Part shown: piece after piece, positions 46,550-58,301 of the stretch
Position numbering within the stretch: the stretch's first letter is position 1
How the letters are laid out: each line of letters opens with the position of its first letter
From: Thinopyrum elongatum
Lineage: Eukaryota; Streptophyta; Magnoliopsida; Poales; Poaceae
Reading direction: 5' to 3'
Length of the DNA stretch: 64,000 bases
Assembly (NCBI GenBank): GCA_011799875.1
Contig: CM022300.1
Location: forward strand, 107,087,201 to 107,151,200
The notes under the pieces: generated by a model
The model's input: only the letters and a program-made list of their open reading frames with translations
Databases searched by the model: none
Told to the model about the DNA's origin: nothing
Program-made: the position numbers and the translations under genes

Positions 46550-47799
46550 ATGAGATCAACAGAAGGATCGATGGCTCATCTGCAGATCAAATGCGGCAGT
46601 AGCTACGAGAACATTTATGTTCCCAGCCAACTTTTTGTGTGCGGCAGCATGATCTTCTACGTCGACTCCACAGGCCATGTGGCCGCCGTCGAGAACTACG
46701 CACCTGACCAGATCATAACTTTCGGACATTTGGAGTACACCACGGACCCTCGCGGTGAGCTTTTCCTATCAGGCTGGACACCTGGCCGGATTCAGGGCCT
46801 GGCGAACATCAGAGGTTCAACCTTGGAACCGATCCGCTTTGTGGACAGCAGATCGGACCCTCTGGCACCGTTAGGAATCGTAGAGGAACTACCCTCCGCC
46901 GCTGCCCTCGACGGCCCCGTTCTAGCGCCCAGCTCCGACATAGATCAGAGCTCGGCCTTTACACAACATCGGGTTTAGAACTGATCTCGATGGCGTATCT
47001 AGAATCCACCTCGCCTCCTTGTATGGCCGAGAACGCATCAAGTGTGCCACTGCGAGTCAACCCGGCATATGACCAGGCCATGAACACCGAGGAGTTATCT
47101 CACCTTAATGAGATGCTTGACCGAATCTAGAGATTATCAATCTCGGACGGCAAGACCTCAGTTTATGACAAAATCGGACTTAAAGCCGACGACCGGGAAA
47201 TTTACGTCCCACCCACCACCCACCTAGTCGTCACTATCGATGACTTAACCAACGTGTTAGACTATGACGAGGCCATGAACCCCGATGAGTTATCTCACCT
47301 TAATGAGATGCTTGACCGAATCCAGAGATTATCAATCTCGGACGGCAAGACCTCAGTTTATGACAAAATCGAACTTAAAGCCGGCATATGACCAGGCCAT
47401 GAACCCCGAGGATTTATCTCACCTTAATGAGATGCTTGACCGAATCCAGCGATTATCAATCTCGGACGGCAAGACCTCAGTTTATGACAAAATCAGACTT
47501 AAAGCCGATGACCGAGAAATTTACGTCCCACCCACCACCCACCTAGTCGTCACTATCGATGACTTAACCGACGTGTTAGACTATGACGAGGCCACATACA
47601 TGGATGAAGATGTCGACGGCCTCTCTGAGACCACTTCGCCGCTAAAAAACACCGGCAAGTGGACTGCAACATCTACTTATGATGTGTACATGGTCAATAC
47701 TCCCAACTCCCCTCCAAGACTTCGGCGTAGATGTAGAAGGGGTATCACCGGGGACACCAACGACAACAATGCCACCACCGACAATGGTGCGGCAGTGGC
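46550..47799 (+). pseudogene. Gag N-terminal part of Tat-2
   Basis: ATG 46550 (MRSTEGSMAHLQ, the same start as Tat-1 gag) opens a frame to 46978 with no known domain. After that the sequence has a three-copy internal duplication (47065-47600), which shifts frame, then continues as acidic gag sequence (LTDVLDYDEATYMDEDVD) up to the solo LTR at 47800. The protein would be the structural particle protein. Not functional because of stops at 46976 and 47129 and the 121-bp repeat spacing. Confidence 0.65.
47065..47600 (+). repeat. Internal tandem duplication in Tat-2 gag
   Basis: GAGATGCTTGACCGAATC occurs near 47111, 47309 and 47429. The first spacing is about 198 bp (66 codons) and the second about 121 bp (not a multiple of three). 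The open frame at 47285-47899 therefore reads the same repeat in two different frames. Most likely slippage or recombination after the element lost function. Confidence 0.88.
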
Positions 47800-49315
47800 T
47801 GATACGTCCATTTTGCATCATGTTTTCCTACTATTATTTATAGTGTTTTTATTCATTATAACACCTTATGGAGTAATTCTAATGCCCTTTCTCTCATAAT
47901 ATGCAAGGTTTACACAAAGAGGGAGAATGACGGCAGCTGGAGTCCTGGAACTGAAAAACTATGCCAGAGATACCTATTCTGCACATCTCCAAATGAGCTT
48001 AAATTTCACGGAGAATTATTTCTGAATATATAAAAAATATTGGAATAAAGAACCACCGGAGGGGTTCACCCAGGCGCCCACAAGGCACCAGGGCGCGCCA
48101 CCCCTCCAGGCGTGCCCTGGTGGGTAGTGGGGGCCCAGGCCCACCTCCGGTGCCCATCTTCTAGTACATAAGTTCTTTTGACCTAGAAAAAAATAAGGAG
48201 AGGAATTTCGAGACAGAGCACCGCCGTCTCGAGGCGGAACTTGGGCAGGAGCACTTTTGCCATCTGGCGGAGCAATTCTGCCGGGGGAACTTCCCTCCGG
48301 GAGGGGGAAATCGAAGCCATCGTCATCACCGGCAACCCTCTCATCTTTGGCAGGCCAATCTTCATCAACATCTTCAACAACACCATCTCATCTCAAACCC
48401 TAGTTCAACTCTTGTGTTCAATCTTTGTATCAAAACCTCGGATTGGTACCTGTGGGTGACTAGTAGTGTTGATTACATCTTGTATTTGATGCTAGCCGGT
48501 TTATTTGGTGGAAGATTATATGTTAAGATACATTATGATATTTATTACTCCCCTGATCTTGAGCATGAACATGTTGTGTGAGTAGTTACTTTTGTTCTTG
48601 AGGCCACGGGAGAAGTCATGTTGCAAGTAATCATGTGAATTTGATATTCATTCGATATTTTAATGGTATGTATGTTGTGATTCCCTTAGTGGTGTTATGT
48701 GAACATCGACTACATGACACTTCACCATCTTTGGGCCTAAGGGAATGCATTGTGGAGTAGTTATTAGATGATGGGTTGCTAGAGTGACAGAAGCTTAAAC
48801 CCTAGCTTATGCGCTATTTCGTAAGGGGCTAATTTGGATCCACATGTTTAATGCTATGGTTAGATTGCTATCTTAATTCTTCTTTCATAGTTGCGGATCC
48901 ATGTGATGGGGTTAATCATAAGTGGGAGGCTTGTTCAAGTAAGAACAGCACCCAAGCACCGGTCCACCCACATACCATATTATCAAAGTAGCGAACGCGA
49001 ATCAAACCAACATGATGAAAGTGACTAGATGAAATTCCTGTGTGCCCTCAAGAACGTTTTACTTATTATAAGAGACCGTTTCGGCTTGTCCTTTGCCACA
49101 AAAAGGATTGGGCTACCTTACTGCACTTTTTTTACCGTTACCGTTACTTGCTCATTACAAATTATCTTGCTATCAAACTATCTGTTACCTACAATTTTAG
49201 TGCTTGCAGAAATTACCTTGCTGAAAACCGCTTGTCATTTCCTTCTGCTCCTTGTTGGGTTCGGCAATCTTACTTCTCGAAAGGACTACGATTGATACCC
49301 TATACTTGTGGGTCA
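47800..49315 (+). mobile_element. Solo LTR, about 1516 bp, in Tat-2 gag
   Basis: Starts TGATACGTCCATTTTGCATC and ends ATACTTGTGGGTCA. Gag coding sequence resumes directly after it. Flanks are GTGGC (47795-47799) and TTAGC (49316-49320), a 5-bp duplication with two changes, suggesting age. It shares blocks with the Athila-like LTR (CACCAGGGCGCGCCACCCC, CCCTGGTGGGTAGTGGGG), so it is a related but distinct family. AGTACATAAGTTC near 48164 is a possible weak TATA region. Confidence 0.8.
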
Positions 49316-50990
49316 TTAGCGCCCGACGACCCCGGCAATCCTGAGGAGGATCTTCAAGCCACCCCAGAACGATATGCTAGCCCCGGAGGGATTCCTCGGG
49401 AGGAGGATCCCAACGACCTCTTTGAAGGAGCCGACGACAATTACATGCCGGAATCCGAGGAGGACGAAAGCCTCGGTACCGAGGACTAGATTGTTCCCGA
49501 AGATCCCATCATGCAAGAACGCTTCACGCGACGCCTCGTGGCCACCGCCCGCAGTATGAAATGGAAGCAGCAGCACCTGCAAGCCAATGAGGACGCGCTG
49601 AATGACACATGGCTCAAAATACTCTCGGCTGAACAAGACCTCAAAGAACATCGCCGCAGTCCGCCCAAATCTTACCCGTGCAGGCGTTTGCTACCCGAGT
49701 TTGACGAAGAATTAATCGATGACGTGCTCTTGACGCGTGGACGGGTGGACCAACCTGACCGACCCCCTAGAGGGCGGGACATGCCAACACGGGATGATTT
49801 CCACACCCGAACGGCACCACACCGTCATGGCAAGGACCCCGTCGACTACTTAGACCCTCACGACGCTCGACGTCGCATTGAGTAAAACCGGGCACCCCCT
49901 CGGTCCATTTACAGATCAAGAGGACGTGCGCTCACTGGGCCGGATGGCTACAACGCTTGGCTAGACAGGAACGGGCATGCCCAAGATCAAACCTTTATAC
50001 GGCTCTCCCCCGATCTCCGACGTGATACCTCTTGGTTCCAAGGTCCAGCCCATCTGATTCGTTTTACGGATAGGGTTATGGAACACCAGTTCCCGTAAGG
50101 GTTTAAACCCATTAATATATAATCATATGATGGGACAACGGACCCAGTGGTATGGATTGAAGATTTTCTTCTTCACATACACATGGCCAACGGAGATGAC
50201 CTCCACGCCATTAAATACTTACCGCTCAAGTTAAAGGGGCCGGTGAGGCATTGGCTGAACAGCTTGCCTCCTCATTCCACTGGCAGCTGGGAAGCCCTCG
50301 AGGATGCCTTTAGGCCAAATTTCTAGGGCACTTACATCCGACCTTCGAACGTTGATGACCTTAGCCGCGTCACCCACAACCCAGCGAGTCAGCTCGGAAG
50401 TTCTGGAACAGGTTCCTTACTAAAAAGTACCAGATCATAGACTACTCTGACGCTGAAGCCATCGCCGCATTCAAGAATAACATCCGAGATGAACGGTTTG
50501 CCCGCTAGCTCGGCCAGGATAAGCCGAGGACCATGACGGCCCTGACCTCACTAATGACCCGCTTTTACGCGGGAGAGGACAGTTGGCTTGCCTGTAGTAC
50601 CCATAATGATGAGGCAGGCACCTCAGAGCCGCGCGACGCCAATGGAAAGCCTTGACGTAACAAAAATAAACACATGCATAAAAATGGCGGGAGTGACACA
50701 GAGGACGTCGCAGTCATTGCAGGGTTCACCAGGCCTAGATCCGGACAGAAAATAAAACCCTTTAAAGGGAACAAGGTTGGACCTAGCCAGCTAGATAGAA
50801 TCCTGGATTAGCTGTGCAAAATCCATGGCACCCCGGACAAACCAGCAACCCACACTAATAGGAACTACTGGGACGGCAAGGTAGCAACGGAGGGTCAGAC
50901 TAAAAACCCAACCTCGCAGTGAGGATGAGGATGAACCTCGGCGGCCTAACAATGGAGGCCAAAAGAAATTTCCCAATGAGGTAACCAAAG
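49316..50990 (+). pseudogene. Gag C-terminal part of Tat-2
   Basis: Continues gag: EDPNDLFEGADDNYMPESEE, then a frame at 49511-49885 (coiled-coil-like, RSMKWKQQHLQANEDALNDT), then the Retrotrans_gag core around 50140-50330 with KYLPLKLKGPVRHWLNSLPP and SWEALEDAF. Later parts are badly broken (many TAG/TAA between 50330 and 50990). No intact zinc knuckle seen. Confidence 0.7.
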
Positions 50991-50995
50991 TAAAC

Positions 50996-51650
50996 ATGAT
51001 TTATGTTACCCATATCCCTAAAAGGGAGAGGAAGCGTGTACTTCGGGATATTTATGTGCTAGAGCCCGAGGCTCCGAAGTACAATCCATGGTTGGCTTAC
51101 CCGATCACATCCGACAAACATGACCATCTGACCAGCATCAGGCATGGCAGATCGGCCGCACTCATCCCGGACCCGATCGTCGATGGCTTTCATCTAGCGC
51201 GCGTCCTGATGGACAGAGGGAGCCACCTCAACTTAATCTAGGAGGACACGGTGAGGAAGATGGGGATCGACTCATCTAGGATCAAGCCCAGCAGCACCAC
51301 CTTTAACGGTGTCATCCAGGTGTTGAGGCTCACTGCACCAGAACCGTGTCCCTGGAGGTAGTCTTCGGATCACCCGAGAACTTCAGGAGCAATGAGTTAA
51401 TCTTCCACATTGTACCTTTTCGCTGCAGATACCATGCGCTCCTAGGTGCACCGCATTCGCTCGCTTCAACGCAATCGCGCATTATGCTTACCTCAAGCTC
51501 AAAATGCCAGGACCCAACATTGTTATTACAATCAATGGTATCATGGAACGCTCTCTCCGCACAGAGGAGCAGACCAGGGCTTTCGCAGCCGAGGTGCAGG
51601 CATCCAAGGAGGTAGCCTGTTGCGGTAAACGCACCCCCGGCTCATCGAAG
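50996..51650 (+). pseudogene. Aspartic protease region of Tat-2
   Basis: IPKRERKRVLRDIYVLEP and RVLMDRGSHLNLI align with the protease block of Tat-1 (VLMDGGSSLNLI). The catalytic Asp is kept, but the flap-side DGGS is DRGS, so the D-(S/T/G)-G signature is lost. After a frame change, FHIVPFRCRYHALLGAPHSLA follows. A stop (TAG, 51239) replaces the expected tyrosine. Confidence 0.65.
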
Positions 51651-53015
51651 CGTACGCGGGACACACCAGTCGACCTTAGAAATATACTCCCCCACCCTAA
51701 ATAGGGGTACGGGCTCCTCGCGCGCTCCCCTTGGAAGGGGCACTATGTCCCCAGGGTGCACAATTTCGCACTAAAGGTTCCCTGGGTCGCCGAGGAGCCA
51801 AAACAATGGAGACGTCGGCTCGGCTAGACCAAACAACGACAAAACTTCTGGTTGGTACGTCAGAGGGTTATGTCAAAGAGCTAGCCACTATTAGCATGCC
51901 CATGTGGCTTTAACCACATAACTGACAGCTGCAGACCTCTTCAAAGGACTCTACCAACAAACACATCAAGCACGTACATGGCCGAGGTTGCATGCTGACT
52001 GTATCAATCTTTGCTATCAACGAGGATGAGCTGGTTAACAACATGGAGACTAGGACGTGTGATAGGAAGCGGACCGGGCTCATAAACCCGATGACAAGAT
52101 CCGCCCTGTTTTTATTTGCTCCTTTATTATCTTTAATCGCATTGTATCATTTTTACTTCCTCTTGTCAAAGCTCGGCATGTAAAGCTTGACCATATGAAA
52201 TAAAGAAATCATGCCCATCAAGTTCCTTAACGCATTTCCCTACAAGCACTGCCCATGAGCTACAAGAACGTCTTTAAGATACAATTGCTAAAGGGATCTG
52301 TTTCCATGCCCTGAAATACAAGTCCGTAGTACTCAGCGTCTCGGATGTTGCATTATATGCATCAATTTCGAACCTAGATTTTGGTCAATAGTTGGGTTGC
52401 GCGGCTCCTATGTGTACCTCTTACGTTCCCGACAAATTTGGCTAATGGTGTAATGGGAGAACCACTGCGATAGTGCTGCCAGTTTAACTGGCAGAGCACC
52501 TCAGCGGAGAAAGCCGAAAACTGACTATCTAGGTACGCGAAAACTGGTAGGCCATCCGAAGACCGCATTAAGTGACGTGTTGTTAGCGATCACTCATGTT
52601 AAACAAAGGGCTCCTTCCTCGCATTAGCCAAAGTGGGTAATGGCATAAACCTTGGCTGCGCCGACACACCGAGGGCTCGTCATCAGCCCCCACCGTCAAA
52701 CTCCTATGACTAAGTGAGAGTTATAAAGCCGAAATAGTCCGATTGCCTAGTCCATGTGTGCAGAGACCACCTCAAGGACTGAGACGTCGGCTAAGGGTCA
52801 TGATTGCCTAAAGGGACACCCTTTGTATACTATACAAAGGGGTTGAAGCTGCCGACTGGCCACTTTCAGTACAACATGGTCAAATGGGAGGACTGTTAAG
52901 TCAAAATCAACACCAACCATATGAGGGAATTTAAAGCCATACTCATTAAACCAAAAGATAGTTTTTATACGTCCCACGCACTTCGGCATTCTGAAGTGCT
53001 ATCTAAAAGTACAAA
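51651..53015. other. Tat-2 remnant without recognisable pol
   Basis: This should hold RT, RNase H and integrase, but I find none of YVDD, NNAAEYEALL, TDNGTNF or a zinc-binding HHCC. Short pieces (51730-52060) may be degraded linker between protease and RT. The rest is non-coding. The deletion removed about 3.5 kb relative to Tat-1. Confidence 0.5.
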
Positions 53016-53520
53016 GTGTCCTTGGGACACACGTCCTCGGTAACCCAGGGGCCCTCTTCCACTTTGGCAAAAAACTACTCCGTGGTGCGTGCTTTCCCTT
53101 CGGGGCGTCCAGCAGCAAGGACTGCCGCTTCGACCTTCCAAAAATGCGTCTTCTCACAGGCGTACGCTCGCCGTGCCCCCTCCAGGCACATAGATCGCTT
53201 CCAGCGATCCACTTGCGGGGCGACCTCTCGCAGCCAAGTTAGGAGGCCAAAGAAGCTGGTCGGCAGTGACTCCGTGGGCCATAGATTGACACAGAGGTCC
53301 TGGAGCACCGACCTTGCCATGCGAAGAAGTTTCGCCAGCTGCTTCATTCGGTGATTCAGCAGTTGTGGCTGTGGTAACTCCTGGAATTGCCGCCAGAATG
53401 CCTTCTCCGCCTCGTGGCCCTCCTGTTGGTCAAAGTACAGGCCAACGTCTGTCACACTCTTCGGGAGATCGGCGAAGACCTCTGCGGAGCGCCACAGCTA
53501 GGTGAGCTCAATGAACCCCT
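53016..53520 (-). pseudogene. Antisense gene remnant of Tat-2
   Basis: A minus-strand frame at 53455-53075 contains LPTSFFGLLTWLREVAPQVD and CLEGARRAYACEKTHFW, the C-terminal part of the antisense protein (compare EGAREAWAMVKTQY in Tat-1). Only the last part remains; the Transposase_28 domain is absent from the window, cut off by the insertion at 53538 or deleted. Its position and orientation confirm Tat-2 as the same lineage as Tat-1. Confidence 0.65.
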
Positions 53521-53537
53521 TGCTGCCAAACACACAC

Positions 53538-54943
53538 TGAAGACCTCTCCATCATATCTACTTTTCCTAACGCTTTTGCTCTTGTTTTGGACTCTAATTT
53601 GCATGATTTGAATGAAACTAACCCGGACTGGGGCTATTTTCAGCAGAACTACCATGGTGTTGTTTTTGTGCAGAACTAAAAGTTCTCAGAATTGGACAAA
53701 ACTTTTTGGAGAATTATTTTGGAATAAAAGAAAAATACTGGAACCAAAACCCACTGGAGGGGGGCAGCTGCCCAATAGGCACCAGGGCACGCCACCCCCC
53801 TCTGGCACGCCCTGGTGGGTAGTGGGGCCCACGAGGCTCCGCTGACCCTAATCTCGGACCTATAAATTCCTATTTTCTGAGAAAAAAATAGAGAGGAAGT
53901 TTCATCGCGTTTTACGATACGGAGCCCCTGCCACCTCCTGTTCTTCATCGAGAGGCCAGATCTGGAGTCCGTTCGAGACTCCGGAGAGGGTGATCATCCG
54001 TCTTCATCATCATCAACCATCCTCCATCACCAATTTCATGATGCTCACCGCCGGGAGTGAGTAATTCCTTCGTAGGCTTGCTGGACGGTGATGGGTTGGA
54101 TGAGATTCATCATGTAATCGAGTTAGTTTTGTTAGGGCTTGATCCCTAGTATCCTCTATGTTCTAAGATAGATGTTGCTATGACTTTAATATGCTTAATG
54201 CTTGTCACTACGGCCCGAGTGCTATGATTTCTGATCTGAACTGTTCATGTTTTCACCAATATATTTGTGTTCTTAATCCTACCATGCAAGTTATATGCAC
54301 CTATTACGTGTTATGATCCGCATACCCAAAGGTGACAATAATTGGGATTCTTTCCGGTGATGACCGTAGTTTGAGGAGTTCATGTATTCACTATGTGTTA
54401 ATGCTTTGTTCCGGTTCTCTATTAAAAGGAGGCCTTAATATCCCTTAGTTTCCTTATGGACCCCGCTGCCACGGGAGGGTAGGACAAAAGATGTCATGCA
54501 AGTTCTTTTCCATAAGCACGTATGACTATTTACGGAATACATGCCTACATTATATTGATGAACTGGAGCTAGTTCTGTGTCGCCCTAGGTTATGACTGTT
54601 ATATGATGAATATTATCCAACATTATCACCGATCCAATGCCTATGAGTTTTTCACACATTGTTCTTGCTAAGTTACTTCTGTTGTTGCTACCGTTACAAT
54701 TGCTACAAAATTACTGCTACTACTGTTACTATTACTATCACTACTATTGCTATCAAACTATCATACTACTGTGCTACTGATCACTCTGCTGTAGATATTT
54801 AGTCTCCAGGTGTGGTTGAATTGACAACTCAACTGCTAATACTTACAAATATTCTCTGGCTCCCCTTGTGTCGAATCAATAAATTTGGGTTGAATACACT
54901 ACCCTCGAAAACTGTTACGATCCCCTATACTTGTTGGTTATCA
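53538..54943 (+). repeat. 5' LTR of the Athila-like element
   Basis: Starts TGAAGACCTCTCC (probably a decayed TGATACGTCTCC start) and ends TTGTTGGTTATCA. TATAAATT at 53861, AATAAA at 54878. The 3' 740 bp match 20996-21741, so two members of the family occur in the window. Confidence 0.82.
53861..53868 (+). promoter_or_regulatory. TATA box of the Athila-like LTR
   Basis: TATAAATT follows CTAATCTCGGACC and precedes an A-rich then G-rich leader, the usual promoter position in this LTR type. Confidence 0.5.
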
Positions 54944-54953
54944 AGACCTTTTA

Positions 54954-54972
54954 TTAGCGCCGTTGCCCGGGA
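54954..54972 (+). promoter_or_regulatory. Primer-binding site of the Athila-like element
   Basis: TTAGCGCCGTTGCCCGGGA, about ten bases after the LTR. It resembles the tRNA-Asp-complementary site TGGCGCCGTTGCCGGGGA of many plant Gypsy elements, with a few changes (TGG to TTA, one G to C). Confidence 0.6.
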
Positions 54973-55012
54973 GCATAGCTATATTTGTTGAGTCACTTGG
55001 GAATTATATCTG

Positions 55013-57216
55013 TTGATCACTATGAAGAATCTTAAGGATGATAGAACCAAGATCGTTCCCTCTAAGACGAGGGGAGGTAAGGAACTACCATCTAGCTCTG
55101 CACACTATTCATCTTCTGTTTTAAGTAAGGTTGCAACACCACCCCCTACTATTGTTTCTGATATGTCGCAAGTAATTGATGATGCCACTTCTACTATGCA
55201 TGATGCTATGAATGATGCTTATGATGACGCTAGTACCTTTCTTGATAATACTCTGCCACTAGGTGAATTTCTTGATGAACAAATTGCTAAAGTCAAAGAA
55301 ATTGAGAATGCTGAAACCAATGAAATTACTAAAACTGATGAGATTATTGAAACTGAAAACTATGATTCACCTATTGGAACTAGTGCTCCTAGATATGAAT
55401 TGCCTGAGATACCTGAGGGTTATGTTATGGATGGAGAAGTAGCTAGAGACTTTCTTGCTTGTAAGGATAGAGAGGATCTTAAGAAATTGCTATGCAAGTT
55501 AAAGAAAAATCTTTGAATGCTATAATGAAATATGATCCTAAGTTTGCTACTTCACCTATCTTTATTACTGATAAGGATTATGAATTCTCTGTCGACCCAG
55601 AGTTAATCACTTTGGTTGAATCTGATCCTTTCCATGGCTATGAAACTGAAACTGTTGTGGCACATCTTACTAAATTAAATGATATAGACACCCTATTTGC
55701 TCATGATGAAAAAATTCGCTATTACTATATTCTCAAGTTATTTCCTTTCTTTTTAAAGGGTGATGCTAATATATGGTATAATACTCTTGCTCCTGGCTGT
55801 GTGCATAGTCCCTAGGATATGATTTATTACTTCTCTAAAAAATATTTTACCGCTCATAAGAAACGACCTGCCTTACACACAATATTTAACTTTGTGCAAA
55901 TTGAAGAAGAGAGTCTCCCACAAGCTTGGAGGAGGCTTCTCCAGTTACTTAATGCTTTGCCTGATCATCCTCTTAAGAAAAATGAGATACATGATATCTT
56001 CTATAATGGACTAACTGATGCTTCTAGGGACTACCTAGATAGTTGTGTTGGTTGTGTTTTCAGAGAATTAACTATTAAACAAGCGAAAGAATTATTGAAT
56101 AATATATTGAAGAATGATAATGATTGGACACTTCCTGAACCACCGCCTAAACCCACTCCGAAGAAGAGGGGTATTTTACTTTTCAGTCTTGAAGATATGC
56201 AAGAGGCAAAGAAATGTATGAAGGAAAAAGGTATTAAAGCTAAAGATGTTAAGAATTTACCGCCTATTGAAGAAATACATGGTCTTGACACACCACCACA
56301 GGTGGTAGAGGTAAATTCTTTTATAAAGTTTGATGAAGGTGACATTCCTTATAATAAATCCCCTAGTCAGTGCCTATATGAATTTGATAACTACATTATT
56401 AAGCAATATCATTTTAATGCAAATGTTATGAAACAGTTGAAACGAAATGCTGACATGATTGAATGTTTGAGTGATTTGATGTTTAGAATTGTTAATGATG
56501 TCAAAGGTGTTAGTAAACATGCTTCTATGGTTCAAACCCAGTTAGAACAAGTTGCTAAATCTCAAGGTGAATTGCTTAATGAAATGAATAACAACATAAA
56601 TGATCATGTTGTTAGAGCAATGACTAGAGGAGGTAAAATGACTCAGGAGCCACTTTATCCTGAAGGTCACCCTAAAAGAATTGAATAAGAATCCCAAAGA
56701 ATTAATGTTGATGCACCTAGTCCTTCCAAAAAGAAAAAGAAAAAGAAAAATGATAGGACTTTGCATACTTCTAGTGAACCTGAGGTAGAAAAACCTTCTG
56801 AGGATAATAATGATGTCTCTATTTCTGATGCTGAAACACAGTCTGGTAATAAACATTCACCTAGTGATAATGAAAATGACAATGATGATGTTCACGTAGA
56901 TGCTCAACCAGAAATGATAAAGAACCATATAATGATGTTGAGATAGAAGCTGCTGTTGATCTTGATAACCCACCTCCTAAAAATAATCATTATGATAAAA
57001 GAGACTTTGTTGCTAGAAAACATGGTAAAGGTAGAGAACCATGGGTTCAGAAACCCATGCCCTTTCCTCCTAACCATCTAAGAAAAAATGAGGAAGAATT
57101 TGAACACTTTGCTGAAATGCTCAGGCCAGTCTTTTTGCGTACTCGTTTGACTGATATTTTGAAGATGGCACCTTTTGCTAAATATTTGAAAGATATTTTC
57201 ACCAATAAAAGAAAAC
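55013..57216 (+). pseudogene. Gag of the Athila-like element
   Basis: Starts at ATG 55013 or 55022 (MKNLKDDRTK). An acidic N-terminal region (PRYELPEIPEGYVMDGEVAR) is followed by a frame change near 55495, the Retrotrans_gag core (LFPFFLKGDANIWYNTLAPG, YFTAHKKRPALHTIF, ELTIKQAKELLNNI), an Asp/Glu-rich region and PFPPNHLRKNEEEFEHFAEM, MAPFAKYLKDIFTNKRK. Breaks: stop TAG at 55813 (CAG expected, S-P-Q-D), TAA after HPKRIE at 56686, and a frame change near 56940. Interrupted at 57216 by CACTA-like copy B. Particle protein; a few isolated lesions only, so the element is fairly young. Confidence 0.8.
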
Positions 57217-58080
57217 ACTGGTACAACGAGCTGCTATACAAACGGTTTTTAACCCCTTTCCACGACGGCATTTTAACCGTCGCCAAGTGAGTGTGGGCGA
57301 TAGGGGGGTCCTTCCCACACGACACAGAAACCGTCGGGGATAGGAGAGCCATGATGCAGACGCCTTGCCAAATGTAATCGTATGAGATGCAGCACACACC
57401 AAATTCTGTCACACGTGTGGGGTTGGTGATTAAATGTTTCTAATGACGCAGTGAAACCAAATGGTGTTTCGTACTGAACCGTTTGGGAAACAGTATCTAA
57501 GGCACACGAGCTAACATATGAACTGTGTGTGATATGTGCCCCATCGCACACGAGTTTTCTGCGGAATCATCTGCCATGCATGACTCCATTGCACACATTT
57601 CCGAACAATTACCGTGTTAGATAATGTTCTATCACAAACGGTTCAGGAGCCCCTTCGCACACGTAGAAGTGCTGCAGATCATTTGTGATTTTTTGTGTAT
57701 CATCGACGGTTGTGGTATGAGTGACGTGTGCTTTTCGTTTGGGATCCCACACGTTTCCTGAAAATTTTACGAGTGGGATTGTATTTTACATTGGGCACGG
57801 TTTACTCTGAGCTCTCGTGTGTGATAATGTGGTATCGCAAACGGTTCCGGAGCCCCTACGCACACGTAGTAGTGCTGCAAACCATGTGCGATCTGCTGTG
57901 TATCACCAACGGTTCCGCTACGCACACGTAGTAGTGCTGCAAACCGTGTGCGATCTGCTGTGTATCACCAACGGTTCCGCTATGATTGACGTATGCTTTC
58001 CGATGTGGATCGCACACACTAATATAGTAGAACCGTGTGCGCAGCAATTGCCAGGTTAAAGCTAAAATATCCCATTTGAA
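57217..58080 (-). repeat. Terminal and subterminal repeats of copy B
   Basis: ACGCACACGTAGTAGTGCTGC, CGATCTGCTGTGTATCACC and related words. A perfect tandem unit of about 63 bp appears at 57856-57981 (twice), absent from copy A. 58080-58301 is the AT-rich 3' flank of the gene. Confidence 0.75.
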
Positions 58081-58301
58081 TCGGCATGCAAAAAGCAAAT
58101 TCGCCACAATATGCAATTGAACAAATAGTGTCCACAGGAAGAACATTCATCAGATTTTGCAACAATTGCAATTGAATAAATGGTAGCTAAATTCCAATGA
58201 TTTGTCGACATATATATGCATTACATAATTAATCATAGTGTAAGAAATACGAAGACCTCATCACATGGAAAACAATGAATCCATGCTTATATGTTCAGCG
58301 G

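Larger units (their letters stand above)
46041..53537 (+). mobile_element. Tat-like Gypsy element Tat-2, internally deleted
   Basis: Same family group as Tat-1 but on the plus strand: 5' LTR 46041-46523, primer site, gag (with a nested solo LTR), protease, then no recognisable RT, RNase H or integrase, then a remnant of the antisense gene (53016-53520, minus strand). The 3' end is not seen because the Athila-like element inserted at 53538. It must have depended on a related autonomous element, or lost pol after insertion. Confidence 0.75.
53538..57216 (+). mobile_element. Athila-like Gypsy element, 5' LTR and gag
   Basis: 5' LTR 53538-54943, a primer site with GCGCCGTTGCCCGGGA (like the tRNA-Asp site GCGCCGTTGCCGGGGA used by many plant Gypsy elements), and a long Athila-type gag from 55013. 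It is interrupted at 57216 by CACTA-like copy B; pol and the 3' LTR must lie outside the window. Inserted into Tat-2. Confidence 0.8.

Noticed and set aside
55492..57290. Gag running into a novel C-terminal domain (HWYNELLYKRF..)
   Set aside because: The extra residues are the terminus of CACTA-like copy B inserted at 57217, not a natural fusion.
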